This document shows, one piece after another, positions 53,982-62,497 of a stretch of 64,000 nt of DNA. Within the stretch, counting starts at the first letter, position 1. Every line of letters starts with the position of its first letter. The translations under genes were made by a program, and so were the position numbers. Origin of the DNA: PUPG01 sp031323845 (GTDB lineage Bacteria; Bacteroidota; Bacteroidia; Bacteroidales; UBA7960). The stretch lies in contig JAVIYP010000008.1 in the NCBI GenBank assembly GCA_031323845.1, positions 1-64,000 on the forward strand. Direction: 5' to 3'. The notes under the pieces were generated by a model. That model was not told where the DNA came from. It worked only from the letters and a program-made list of their open reading frames with translations, and did no database searches.

Positions 53982-54312
53982 GCATGGGCGCGTGCCAATA
54001 ATATAAATTAAGCTAACCGTTAAAGGTAGTCTGTTTATAATGAAGGTATTAAGTTAAATAAACATAGGATCTTTGTGAACCTCCCCCGCATGGACGGGAC
54101 AGGTGTGTCTTCTTTGTGCACCTCTGTGTGATTTTTTTGTTACACAGAGTTGCACAGAGGTTTCACAAAGTTACACAGAGGGTTTTTTGGAAGCTTGTCA
54201 CCTTGTTGGTTTGTAAGCAAAATGATTAAAAAAACACATAGCATAAAAATCATATAATCAGCGAATTATAAAGTTGTTAGATGAAAGAAGTTAGATGGTA
54301 GATGGTAGATGG
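53982..54312. repeat. dispersed repeat of about 320 bases, copy 2, ending in TAGATGG heptads
   Basis: Matches 22322-22650 throughout, with the same modules: AATTAAGCTAACCGTTAAA, GTAGTCTGTTTATAAT, CCCCGCATGG, CCTCTGTGTGAT and GTTACACAGAG hairpin arms, and GTTAGATGAAAGA. It continues into three TAGATGG heptads (54293-54312). It accounts for the 375-base gap 53970-54344; no gene is seen there. Confidence 0.75.
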
Positions 54313-54344
54313 TCGTAACACAGAAAACAACAAAATATTAACCC

Positions 54345-55157
54345 ATGAAACTGGGATTCATATCTGATATTCATGAAGACATTGTGTCGCTCGAACGGGC
54401 TTTGGAAATCCTGTTTAAGGAGCAATGTGATCAGATTATCTGTCTTGGTGACATCATAGGGTTCAGCAATCCATATTATCCTTTTGGAGATACAAAAGAT
54501 GCAAATGCCTGCATAAAATTGGTCAGGGAACATTGCGACATCGTAATCGCAGGGAATCACGATCTCTTTTCAGCCGGCAGGATTCCGCAGTTTAAAGCCG
54601 GAATAGAATATCCCGATAACTGGTTTGATATTGCCATACAGGAGCGCATGGATATCATGAAAGGTAAGATATGGCTCTATGAAAACGAATTGCTGCCTGA
54701 TTTATCAGAAGAAAGCCAACAATACCTGGAAAGTTTGTGGGAGTATCGAATTGTATCTTTTGACGGGATCCGGATCCTGTTTTCGCATTTTCTTTATCCC
54801 GATATTTCAGGTTCTCTAAGAAAAAGGATAAATGACATTTATGATTACAGGGCGCATTTTTGGTTTATGCGGAAAAAAAATTGTATCTTTTCGTTTGCTG
54901 GACACATGCATAAAGAGGGCTTTGAGCTTGTAAATCACCGGGGTTACAGTGAATATGGCTTCAAAAAAAAGAAAATCGGAAAGCAAAAGTCATTTATTGG
55001 ATTGCCGCCTGTAGCCAGTGGCAGGAATAAAAATGGAATTGCGGTTTTTGACACCGAAAAATTTGAAATTAAAGCACTTAAACTAAAGCATACACCATTA
55101 TTCAGTTTTCATTGGAATGGTTTCAGAAAAAAAACGAACCAGGATAAATCATTATGA
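54345..55157 (+). CDS. calcineurin-like metallophosphoesterase
   Basis: A 270-residue cytoplasmic phosphoesterase. All metal motifs are present: DIHED (D, H), GDIIGF, GNHD, H in LFSHFL, and GHMH. It belongs to the YfcE/phosphodiesterase group of single-domain enzymes; the substrate (phosphodiester or nucleotide) is unknown. It is followed after 136 bases by the Cache-PAS-CBS-DUF294 gene on the same strand, but the gap makes cotranscription uncertain. Confidence 0.85.
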   Translation: MKLGFISDIHEDIVSLERALEILFKEQCDQIICLGDIIGFSNPYYPFGDTKDANACIKLVREHCDIVIAGNHDLFSAGRIPQFKAGIEYPDNWFDIAIQERMDIMKGKIWLYENELLPDLSEESQQYLESLWEYRIVSFDGIRILFSHFLYPDISGSLRKRINDIYDYRAHFWFMRKKNCIFSFAGHMHKEGFELVNHRGYSEYGFKKKKIGKQKSFIGLPPVASGRNKNGIAVFDTEKFEIKALKLKHTPLFSFHWNGFRKKTNQDKSL

Positions 55158-55293
55158 TCTTTTTTGTTGTGATCATTGTTTGAGGATTGTATATACACCC
55201 GTTGATAGGCGAAAAGTCAGCAGAACTGTGCCTGCAATCATGTCCGGCATTGCAACATAACTGCCATATAGTATCATCCTAACAGCAGTACTT

Positions 55294-57753
55294 ATGAAAA
55301 ATGTATTCTTTATAAAGATCATTATTCCGGCTATTTTGATAATCGTGCTGTTTGTAGTATCATTTTCGGTGGTATTTATACCGATGGTTGAGCGGGGTCT
55401 TATGGACAGAAAAAAAGAGATGATCAAAGAACTGACCAATTCGGCATGGAGTGTTATTGATGAGTATTACCAGGAGATTGAGAGAGGCAATCTTACGGAG
55501 GAAGCGGCCAAAGCAATGGCCATTAACAGGATAGAGTTTATCCGTTATGGTGATGAGGCTAAAGATTATTTCTGGTTAACGAACATGGTGCCGGAAATGA
55601 TCATGCATCCTTATCGAAAAGATTTGAATGGCAAAGACATATCCGACTATACCGATCCCCAGGGTACCAGGCTCTTTTCAGAAGCTGTTAAGGTGGTCAG
55701 GGAAAGCGGAGATGGATATATTGATTACTACTGGCAGTGGAAGGATGACAGCACCCGTATTGTTCCCAAGCTGTCATATGTGAGGGCTTTTGAGCCGTGG
55801 GAGTGGATTGTGGGCACCGGTATTTATATCGAAGACGTAAAAGAGGACATTAAAGCGATCATCGGACGATTGATTTACATCACATTGTTGTTGGTCGTGG
55901 TGATATCAATAATCATATTTTACATAGCCAGGCAAAGTTTGATCATTGAACGCAAGCGGGTTATTGCAGAAGAAGAGCTTAAACAGGAGCGATTAAAATA
56001 CAAGATGCTCGTTGAAGCATCAACCGAGAGTACCATGATGTGGCTCGACGGGCATTTGCATTATTTTAATGAGCCAATAATCAATATGACAGGGTATTCA
56101 GGTGATGAGCTCCTGGAAAAGAAAATCAATGAATTGTTTATTGTGCCCGGCAAACATATTGAGAAACAACTTCAGGATATTGGTGAGAGCCTGAATGTTG
56201 AAGCTACAATGCTGACAAAAACCGGGAAGGAAGTTCCTGTTGTTCTGAACATATCCGGAATAGAAATAAACAACACACCTGGATTGATCATTATTGTTAA
56301 GGAAGCTACTCGGCAGCTGATACGCGACAAATCATCACAAATGCTCCAGGAAGAGATCAGAAATTCGCTGTTGCTGATGCATCTGCCTGTTAAGCAGTTT
56401 GTCCTTGAACCTGCATACATCAATATGGAACGGACCTTGCAGGATGCTGCAGACCTCATGAACAGAAAACAAGCAGATTTGATTTTTGTAACAAATAGTG
56501 CAACGGAGGTTATCGGTGTTTTGCATAAAAACGCATTTCTTCAGGCTTCTCTTAATAATTTAAACGCTGACGAAACGAAAGTATACCAGGTGATGAGGTC
56601 ACCGGTTACGTACATTAATGATTCTGCATTGTTGTTTGAGGCCTTGTTGCTAATGGAAAAGGAGTCGGTTGATTGTTTGCCGGTAATGAGTATCCGGCGC
56701 AAAACTCTTGGATTCATTAAAATGCATGACCTGCTGCCTGCAAACCATAACGCTTCGTTACTATTGATAAAAAAGATTGAACAGGCAGAACTGGTTGATC
56801 AATTGCAGTCGTTAAATGATAAGTTACCCGGCATATTATCTCTGATGCTGAGTTCTGATTCTTGTTGCCGGAACATAGTACAAATATCTACTGCTGTTTC
56901 AGATGCCATCACCAGGCGGGTTATTGAACTGGCTGTTGAAAGAATTGGTCAGCCTCCTGTGAATTTCGCTTTCATTGCTTTGGGAAGCGATGGCCGCGGT
57001 GAACAGACACTTAAAACAGACCAGGACAATGCCATTGTTTATGAAAATGATTCATCAGAGGATACCCGTGAATACTTTCTCAGCCTTGCTGAACTTGTCA
57101 ATACCTGGTTAAATGATATCGGCTATGAGTATTGTAAGGGTAAGGTGATGGCCAATAACCCGAAGTGGACACAGCCTGTTTCCAAATGGAAAGATTATTT
57201 CGCTGAGTGGGTTGAAAACAGTGACCCTGAGAGTATTCTGGATTCATCCATATTTTTTGATCTCCGGTATGTCTATGGTGAGAAATCGTTAGTTAACGAA
57301 CTGAAAGATGAGATCAACAGGATCACCGACGCGAAAGCGGTTTTTTATAAACACTTGGCTCATTCGGTGCATCGCACAAAAGCAGTATCTTTTTCTGAAA
57401 AACAGGAAACATTAGATTTGAAAAAAGCCATGCTGCCTGTGGTAGGCTTTGCAAGGGTATATGCATTGAAGCACAATATACGGGAAACCAATACTATTTT
57501 CAGACTTAAATCAATAATTTCTTTAGGGAAAATAAACCAATCTTTTATTGAAGAAATAATTTACTCTTATGAATACCTTTTGTTTCTCAGGTTTCGACAT
57601 CAAATGAAAAGTATCTTATCAAACAAAACCCCCGATAATTTGCTCTTGCTCGAAGAACTGAAGGATATTGAAAAAGCAGCGGTTAAATCATCGTTGTTTG
57701 TTATTGCCGAATTATATACACAGCTTGGTTTTGATTTTGAAGTGAGAATGTAA
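55294..57753 (+). CDS. Cache-PAS-CBS-CBS-DUF294 receptor with GlnD-like nucleotidyltransferase domain
   Basis: 819 residues. Membrane segment 1 at about 7-30; extracytoplasmic single-Cache domain at 35-185 (EAKDYFWLTNM, HPYRKDLNGKDISDYTD, PWEWIVGTGIYI); membrane segment 2 at 192-210; PAS domain at 232-340; two CBS repeats at about 363-482; DUF294 nucleotidyltransferase domain with GSDGRGEQTLKTDQDNA at 564-580; helical DUF294 C-terminal domain to the end. The nucleotidyltransferase motif keeps its G-S and acidic residues, so it may be active. Elsewhere soluble CBS-DUF294 proteins neighbour VC_2705-type symporters; here the sensor is fused on. Role inferred: reading an outside solute and a cytoplasmic nucleotide state. 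Confidence 0.85.
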   Translation: MKNVFFIKIIIPAILIIVLFVVSFSVVFIPMVERGLMDRKKEMIKELTNSAWSVIDEYYQEIERGNLTEEAAKAMAINRIEFIRYGDEAKDYFWLTNMVPEMIMHPYRKDLNGKDISDYTDPQGTRLFSEAVKVVRESGDGYIDYYWQWKDDSTRIVPKLSYVRAFEPWEWIVGTGIYIEDVKEDIKAIIGRLIYITLLLVVVISIIIFYIARQSLIIERKRVIAEEELKQERLKYKMLVEASTESTMMWLDGHLHYFNEPIINMTGYSGDELLEKKINELFIVPGKHIEKQLQDIGESLNVEATMLTKTGKEVPVVLNISGIEINNTPGLIIIVKEATRQLIRDKSSQMLQEEIRNSLLLMHLPVKQFVLEPAYINMERTLQDAADLMNRKQADLIFVTNSATEVIGVLHKNAFLQASLNNLNADETKVYQVMRSPVTYINDSALLFEALLLMEKESVDCLPVMSIRRKTLGFIKMHDLLPANHNASLLLIKKIEQAELVDQLQSLNDKLPGILSLMLSSDSCCRNIVQISTAVSDAITRRVIELAVERIGQPPVNFAFIALGSDGRGEQTLKTDQDNAIVYENDSSEDTREYFLSLAELVNTWLNDIGYEYCKGKVMANNPKWTQPVSKWKDYFAEWVENSDPESILDSSIFFDLRYVYGEKSLVNELKDEINRITDAKAVFYKHLAHSVHRTKAVSFSEKQETLDLKKAMLPVVGFARVYALKHNIRETNTIFRLKSIISLGKINQSFIEEIIYSYEYLLFLRFRHQMKSILSNKTPDNLLLLEELKDIEKAAVKSSLFVIAELYTQLGFDFEVRM

Positions 57754-57756
57754 AAC

Positions 57757-57817
57757 ACAGATCGTGAGCTGCTTGATGTACCAGCTCATTGGGATTAGAT
57801 TATTGAGTTCGATCTGT
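57757..57817. other. nested inverted repeats between convergent genes
   Basis: ACAGATCG (57757-57764) pairs with CGATCTGT (57810-57817), and TGAGCTG (57765-57771) pairs with CAGCTCA (57782-57788) inside it. The site lies just after the DUF294 gene and overlaps the start of the gap before the convergent membrane protein stop. No T-run is present; it may act as a two-way mRNA end. Confidence 0.4.
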
Positions 57818-57823
57818 CTTCGG

Positions 57824-59365
57824 TCAAAATACCATTGAATACAGCACACCTGCAACACCCAGTAAGGCCAGCACAAATACGACATTTTTCGGCATAATGC
57901 CCTTGTTTTCGGCAGTTTTGCCAAAGATGCCAAACACGAGAGGGTGCACAAGAAATGGCATGGCAAAGACGAATGCGATCAGTGCGGCGGCCTCTGGCCC
58001 AAACATGCCACCCTGGATGGCTGCAAAGAGTCCGAAATGAGAAATAGCCGATGAATTAGCCATAACAGCATCACCTAAGCTCATTCCGGATATGCTCAAC
58101 AGTATTAGTCCTCCAAAAACAGCCACCAACTGCCATCCTAAAGAAAAAAGCATAAGCCCTCGTATCTCAATAGTATCAGTGCCTTTAGCTTTTCTTAGTG
58201 TTTTTAATGCAAAGTATGTCAATACCATCCCAACCAGAGCCACTGCAATAGCGTAAGGATACAGAAGTTTTCCTGCAGTAGCACTGGCTGCAAGAATTGA
58301 GAATACGAAAATATGCCCGATGAACGGGATATTAATCATGATTGGTGCTCTCACTGCGGCTTCCGGGCCCAGATCCCCAGCTGTACAGGCCCCTGTCAGC
58401 CCTGAGTGCGACAATGAACCGGCCATTCCCGGTGCCAGGTTTCGTATGTGATTAGCATTTCCCAATAAGATGAGAATGGCAAGCCCGCCGAACATCCACA
58501 ATAACTGTCCAAAAAAACCGAACGACAATACTGATGTCATTCCGGAGAGCATGAAAGCATCTGCTATGCGAGAACCGCCTACCATAAAGTTGGCAGCCAG
58601 TACTACCGGGATACCGGCAAAAAGCAAGGATCGTATGGTAGGCCCGAACTTCCAGTTGACCATCAGCATGCCAAGGCTGACTGAAAGTATCATAGTGAAG
58701 AATATTTCAGGAAGAGCAATGACGGGTTTGATCATTTCAGACAAATGATATGAGATCATTAGCAAGACAAGAATAATGCCGGTTTCAATGATGCCTTTGC
58801 GAATATAAACGGCTTTATTTGTGATTTTGGCGCGGTGGTCAATTAGTATTATCGAAGCAACAAGTCCAAGGTAACCAAGTAATGGATAAAAATGATCTAT
58901 CTCTTCACCTGTATTATATCCAACAAGTACACGTTTAAGCGATTCAATTCCGATCAGTATGAAAAAAGCCCTCACGAGGAACATAAACTGTGTTGCTTTG
59001 GTCCCGAGAAACAATTCCTGTGAGGAAGGAACCACAATATCTTTGGCATCAATTTTTTGTTTTAGTGCTATCAATTTGCGGATTTCCTGGCCGCCAACAA
59101 AAAACGACGCCATCAGGGCTGTGATGGTGACCCTGCTTGTGATGCCAATAATTGGGAATTCGGGCAGGCCGGGGGTGGCCAGGCCGGTGTTCACAAGGAT
59201 ATATCCCATGATCAGTCCGAAAATCACGATGATCAATATGGGCGAATAGCGTGTGCCGGCTACGAAGGTGCGCGAGATCAGCACCATTGAGATAACCAGC
59301 AGCAGCGTCAGCCAGTACTGGTTCAGGATGTGGACACTGGCGAAATGATCTGTAATGAATTCCAT
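57824..59365 (-). CDS. many-pass membrane protein with two GPEAA motifs, possible transporter
   Basis: 513 residues with about 12-13 membrane segments and few soluble loops. Two parts look alike: ACTAGDLGPEAAVRAPIMI (GPEAA at 333-337) and AIQGGMFGPEAAALIAFVF (GPEAA at 456-460), each followed by a proline-containing helix and a further hydrophobic stretch, which suggests an internal repeat. The N-terminal SPILIIVIFGLIMGY resembles the first helix of ion-coupled transporters. I do not recognise the family. It converges on the DUF294 receptor, with 70 bases between stops. Confidence 0.7.
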   Translation of the reverse strand: MEFITDHFASVHILNQYWLTLLLVISMVLISRTFVAGTRYSPILIIVIFGLIMGYILVNTGLATPGLPEFPIIGITSRVTITALMASFFVGGQEIRKLIALKQKIDAKDIVVPSSQELFLGTKATQFMFLVRAFFILIGIESLKRVLVGYNTGEEIDHFYPLLGYLGLVASIILIDHRAKITNKAVYIRKGIIETGIILVLLMISYHLSEMIKPVIALPEIFFTMILSVSLGMLMVNWKFGPTIRSLLFAGIPVVLAANFMVGGSRIADAFMLSGMTSVLSFGFFGQLLWMFGGLAILILLGNANHIRNLAPGMAGSLSHSGLTGACTAGDLGPEAAVRAPIMINIPFIGHIFVFSILAASATAGKLLYPYAIAVALVGMVLTYFALKTLRKAKGTDTIEIRGLMLFSLGWQLVAVFGGLILLSISGMSLGDAVMANSSAISHFGLFAAIQGGMFGPEAAALIAFVFAMPFLVHPLVFGIFGKTAENKGIMPKNVVFVLALLGVAGVLYSMVF

Positions 59366-59566
59366 ATGAAATCAATAAGGTGAACATAAAAACAGGGCAA
59401 AAATACAATCTTATGAAATATCTGCGCAAAAAAAACACGTTTGAGCCCATGGATTCGGTGCACATGTGCTCGATGGGATTAGATTATGCCACCGGAACAG
59501 CCTTTCCAGGCCTGATCCATACCAGGGTAAATCGCTGTGAAACCACAATGGTTCGGCTTTGCGCAA

Positions 59567-61489
59567 TTAGCCCTTATATTCCATCACCATCATGGTGATG
59601 TCATCTGATTGCGGGAAGCCTGCTACATGCTGCTCGATGGCCGATTCCATTTCCGAAATAAGCATGCGTGGATTCTTGTTTTTGTTTTCATTGATGACAT
59701 TCAGCATCCGCTCATCGCCAAAAAGTTCCGAAGATGCATTTTCGGCTTCATTGACACCGTCGGTGTAACTGAATACTTTGTCGCCGGGCTTTATAGTGAG
59801 AGTTCTTTCGGGGTAGGCAAAGGTCTCATTCAACCCAAAAGGGATGGTTCCGGCCGTTTCAAACATGCTGACCTCTCCGTTTTTCCTGATAAGCACCGGT
59901 GGATTGTGGCCAGCGTTTATGTAGTTGATTTCACCGTTCCGAAGGTCGATGATTCCCATAAAGAAGGTCACAAACATGCATGATTCGTTGTTCCAGGCCA
60001 GCGACGCATTCAGGCTTTGGGCAATCTTTGCAGGTGACTTTTCCTTATCGGCGATAGACCTCAGCAAGGTTCTTGATACGGCCATAAACAGGGAGGCCGG
60101 CACGCCTTTGCCGGAAACGTCGCCAATGGCAAAACAAAACCTGTGCTTGTCAATGGCAAAAAAGTCGTAAAGGTCTCCGCCCACTTCGCGTGCCGATTTC
60201 AGCATGGCAAAAAGGTCTACCTGCGGCATGTCAGGGAAGGGCGGAAAGGTGTTTGGGATCATCGACAGTTGTATCTCGCGGGCGATGCGCAGTTCACTTT
60301 CTATCTTCTCCTTGGCCGCAGTTGTCTCTTTGAGGTTTTCTATATATTCCGACAGCTGGTTTTGCATGTATGAAAAGGCATTGTGCAGCTCCTGCATTTC
60401 GTCTTTGGTGCTGATCTCAGGAAGCCTGACGTTGAAGTTGCCTTCCGCAATGCGCATGGTGGAGCGGGTAAACTCTGACAGGGGAGAGGCAAGACGGTTC
60501 ACATTCTGCACCACGGCCACAATCAGCACGCCCAGTCCGGCAATGATCAGCAGTATCAATATCGTGTTCAGCTGGCGAAGGGAGGCAAACATCTCATTGT
60601 TCGGATAAACGACGCCGATCGAATAGCGGCTTCCGGGCAGGTTGGTGTAGTAGATCCAGTTTTTACCCTCCCGCTCAATGTTGTATTCCCTGAAGTTGCT
60701 TTTGCCCTCCCTGAGCTCCCTGCCGATCTCCCGGAGTATCGGCTCGCCCCAATCGGATGACGCAGAGAAGATGCTCTCATTCATGATCTGTGACCTGTCG
60801 GGATGGGTAAGCGCCACACCGTTGCGCGATATCAGAAAGGCATAGCCTGACTCAAAGATCTGTACATCCGCCACGGTACGGGTCAGAAAATCCATGTCGA
60901 CATCCACGGTGGCAATGCCGGCAAAACGCCTCTCACCGTCCTGCCTGACGTAAAAAGGCATGGAAAACGTGGACATAATGATGTTCCCGCCTCCTTCATC
61001 AAAATAGGGTTCCGACCAATAAGATTCTCTCAGGGTAGCAGGAATCTGGTACCAGTCCATATAAAAGTATTCGTAATCAGTGCTTCCCAGTACCAGTGAG
61101 TAGATATCATCACCATCTTTATAGGCATATGGGGCAAAATACCTGCCTTCACCGGGAAAAAAATCAGGCTCAAAGGCGATAATGGCACCATAGACCTCAT
61201 CGTTATTCCTCAGGATGGTTTCAAGGATCTCAAATAAAGATTCTTTATCGGGAAGTTCAATTTCGATGAGGTTGCCCACGCTCTTCGGGATATGCTCCAT
61301 CGGGACAAGCACCTGCTCTATGCTTGCTGTGAGGGAACCCGCCACATGGATCGCATTTTCGCGTGCCGCTTCCTTGATGATGTTCCGGTTAAAGTAGGAG
61401 TATATGGCCAGAATGAACACCAGCAGGCTTATGGTGATTAAAAGCACCCGGATGATTATGCGGAATGAAAGACTGTTTTTTCTGATCAT
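59567..61489 (-). CDS. dCache-HAMP-PP2C (RsbU-type) serine phosphatase
   Basis: 640 residues. Membrane segment 1 at 12-31, a double-Cache sensor domain at about 40-300 (GRYFAPYAYKDGDDIYSL, WSEPYFDEGGGNIIMSTFSMP, in pieces), membrane segment 2 near 309-332, HAMP at 335-388, a short coiled coil, then a SpoIIE-type PP2C phosphatase domain with SAREVGGDLYDFF, IGDVSGKGVPASLFM, NAGHNPP and TDGVNEAE. Such proteins dephosphorylate anti-sigma antagonists. It is the third gene of a cassette, 15 bases after the binding-protein gene. Confidence 0.9.
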   Translation of the reverse strand: MIRKNSLSFRIIIRVLLITISLLVFILAIYSYFNRNIIKEAARENAIHVAGSLTASIEQVLVPMEHIPKSVGNLIEIELPDKESLFEILETILRNNDEVYGAIIAFEPDFFPGEGRYFAPYAYKDGDDIYSLVLGSTDYEYFYMDWYQIPATLRESYWSEPYFDEGGGNIIMSTFSMPFYVRQDGERRFAGIATVDVDMDFLTRTVADVQIFESGYAFLISRNGVALTHPDRSQIMNESIFSASSDWGEPILREIGRELREGKSNFREYNIEREGKNWIYYTNLPGSRYSIGVVYPNNEMFASLRQLNTILILLIIAGLGVLIVAVVQNVNRLASPLSEFTRSTMRIAEGNFNVRLPEISTKDEMQELHNAFSYMQNQLSEYIENLKETTAAKEKIESELRIAREIQLSMIPNTFPPFPDMPQVDLFAMLKSAREVGGDLYDFFAIDKHRFCFAIGDVSGKGVPASLFMAVSRTLLRSIADKEKSPAKIAQSLNASLAWNNESCMFVTFFMGIIDLRNGEINYINAGHNPPVLIRKNGEVSMFETAGTIPFGLNETFAYPERTLTIKPGDKVFSYTDGVNEAENASSELFGDERMLNVINENKNKNPRMLISEMESAIEQHVAGFPQSDDITMMVMEYKG

Positions 61490-61504
61490 AGCACAAGATG
61501 TTAC

Positions 61505-62497
61505 TTAAGGTTCCAGTACCGGGCGAAAGAATTCTTCATAGGTGAAGGGGCTTCTGATGGCGCTGAAGCGCTCCATGATGCTGATCGCCTTTTGATAATC
61601 TTCTTTGTCCAGATGAAATCGCTGCGATGCACTGCCTTCCCGCGCCTGAAGTTCAAGGATCCTGTCGAGCATCCAGCGCTGGTGAGCATAACTGGCCGGG
61701 ATGTGCGCTTCTCTCATCAGACGCACTACCAGCTCAATCGTATATTCACGGTTTTTAGCGGCGTAGTCCCAGCCTCTGAGGGTGGCTTCAAGAAATGCCT
61801 GAAGCTCTTTTTCTTTTGTCTCAAGAGTCTGGGGCAAAACGTACAGACCGTCTTCCGGAATATCATAGTCATAGTCGGCCATAAAGAACATATTGAGTTC
61901 CTCATGATTGACACCTGACAGGTAAATCTGTTTGTATTCATTGTACCACATCACCGTCATGCCATCCAGCCCTCCCATTAAAAAGAGGTTTACGGAACTG
62001 AGTATCGGCACCCATTCCACCTGCACTTGCCTGTCGGCCATGAGGGAATAGGGGACTTCCTGGAATCCGCTCAGCCACACCCCGATACGCTTGTTGTCGA
62101 AGTCTTCAAGTGTTTCTATGCCGCTGTCTTTTTTACTGACAAACATGATGGCCGAATGTTGCGAGAGTTGTCCGATATTGACCAGCTCAATGCCTTCGAA
62201 CCGATTATTGATAGCTGTTATCAGGAACAGGGAAACCACATCGGCCCGGCCTGTCAGCAGGTATTCGATAGTGTTTACCGTCACCGTCGGATGTATGATC
62301 TCCACGTTAATGCCGGCTTCATCGTAAAAGCCCTGGTCGTAAGCCACGTAATAGCCGGCAAATTGTGCCTGGGGCAGCCATTGCGCACCGTACACCAGTG
62401 TGGGCTTATCCGCAAGCCCGGCATTCGCAAACAACAACAGAAAACCAGAGAGAAAAGCAGCCTTGAAATAAGCCCTCATCATTTTTAGATAGTGCAT
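61505..62497 (-). CDS. NMT1/THI5-like periplasmic solute-binding protein
   Basis: 330 residues. A signal peptide covers about residues 7-30 (ends NAGLA), so ATG 62497 or slightly later is the start; ATG overlaps the TGA of the gene before as TGATG, which suggests coupled translation. The mature part has WLPQAQFAGYYVAYDQGFYDEAGI (in two parts), the NMT1/THI5 signature, and LTGRADVVSLF. Relatives bind thiamine precursors, sulfonates or nitrate for ABC transporters, but no permease or ATPase gene is near. Its place between two phosphatases implies it senses rather than imports. Ligand unknown. Confidence 0.85.
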   Translation of the reverse strand: MHYLKMMRAYFKAAFLSGFLLLFANAGLADKPTLVYGAQWLPQAQFAGYYVAYDQGFYDEAGINVEIIHPTVTVNTIEYLLTGRADVVSLFLITAINNRFEGIELVNIGQLSQHSAIMFVSKKDSGIETLEDFDNKRIGVWLSGFQEVPYSLMADRQVQVEWVPILSSVNLFLMGGLDGMTVMWYNEYKQIYLSGVNHEELNMFFMADYDYDIPEDGLYVLPQTLETKEKELQAFLEATLRGWDYAAKNREYTIELVVRLMREAHIPASYAHQRWMLDRILELQAREGSASQRFHLDKEDYQKAISIMERFSAIRSPFTYEEFFRPVLEP

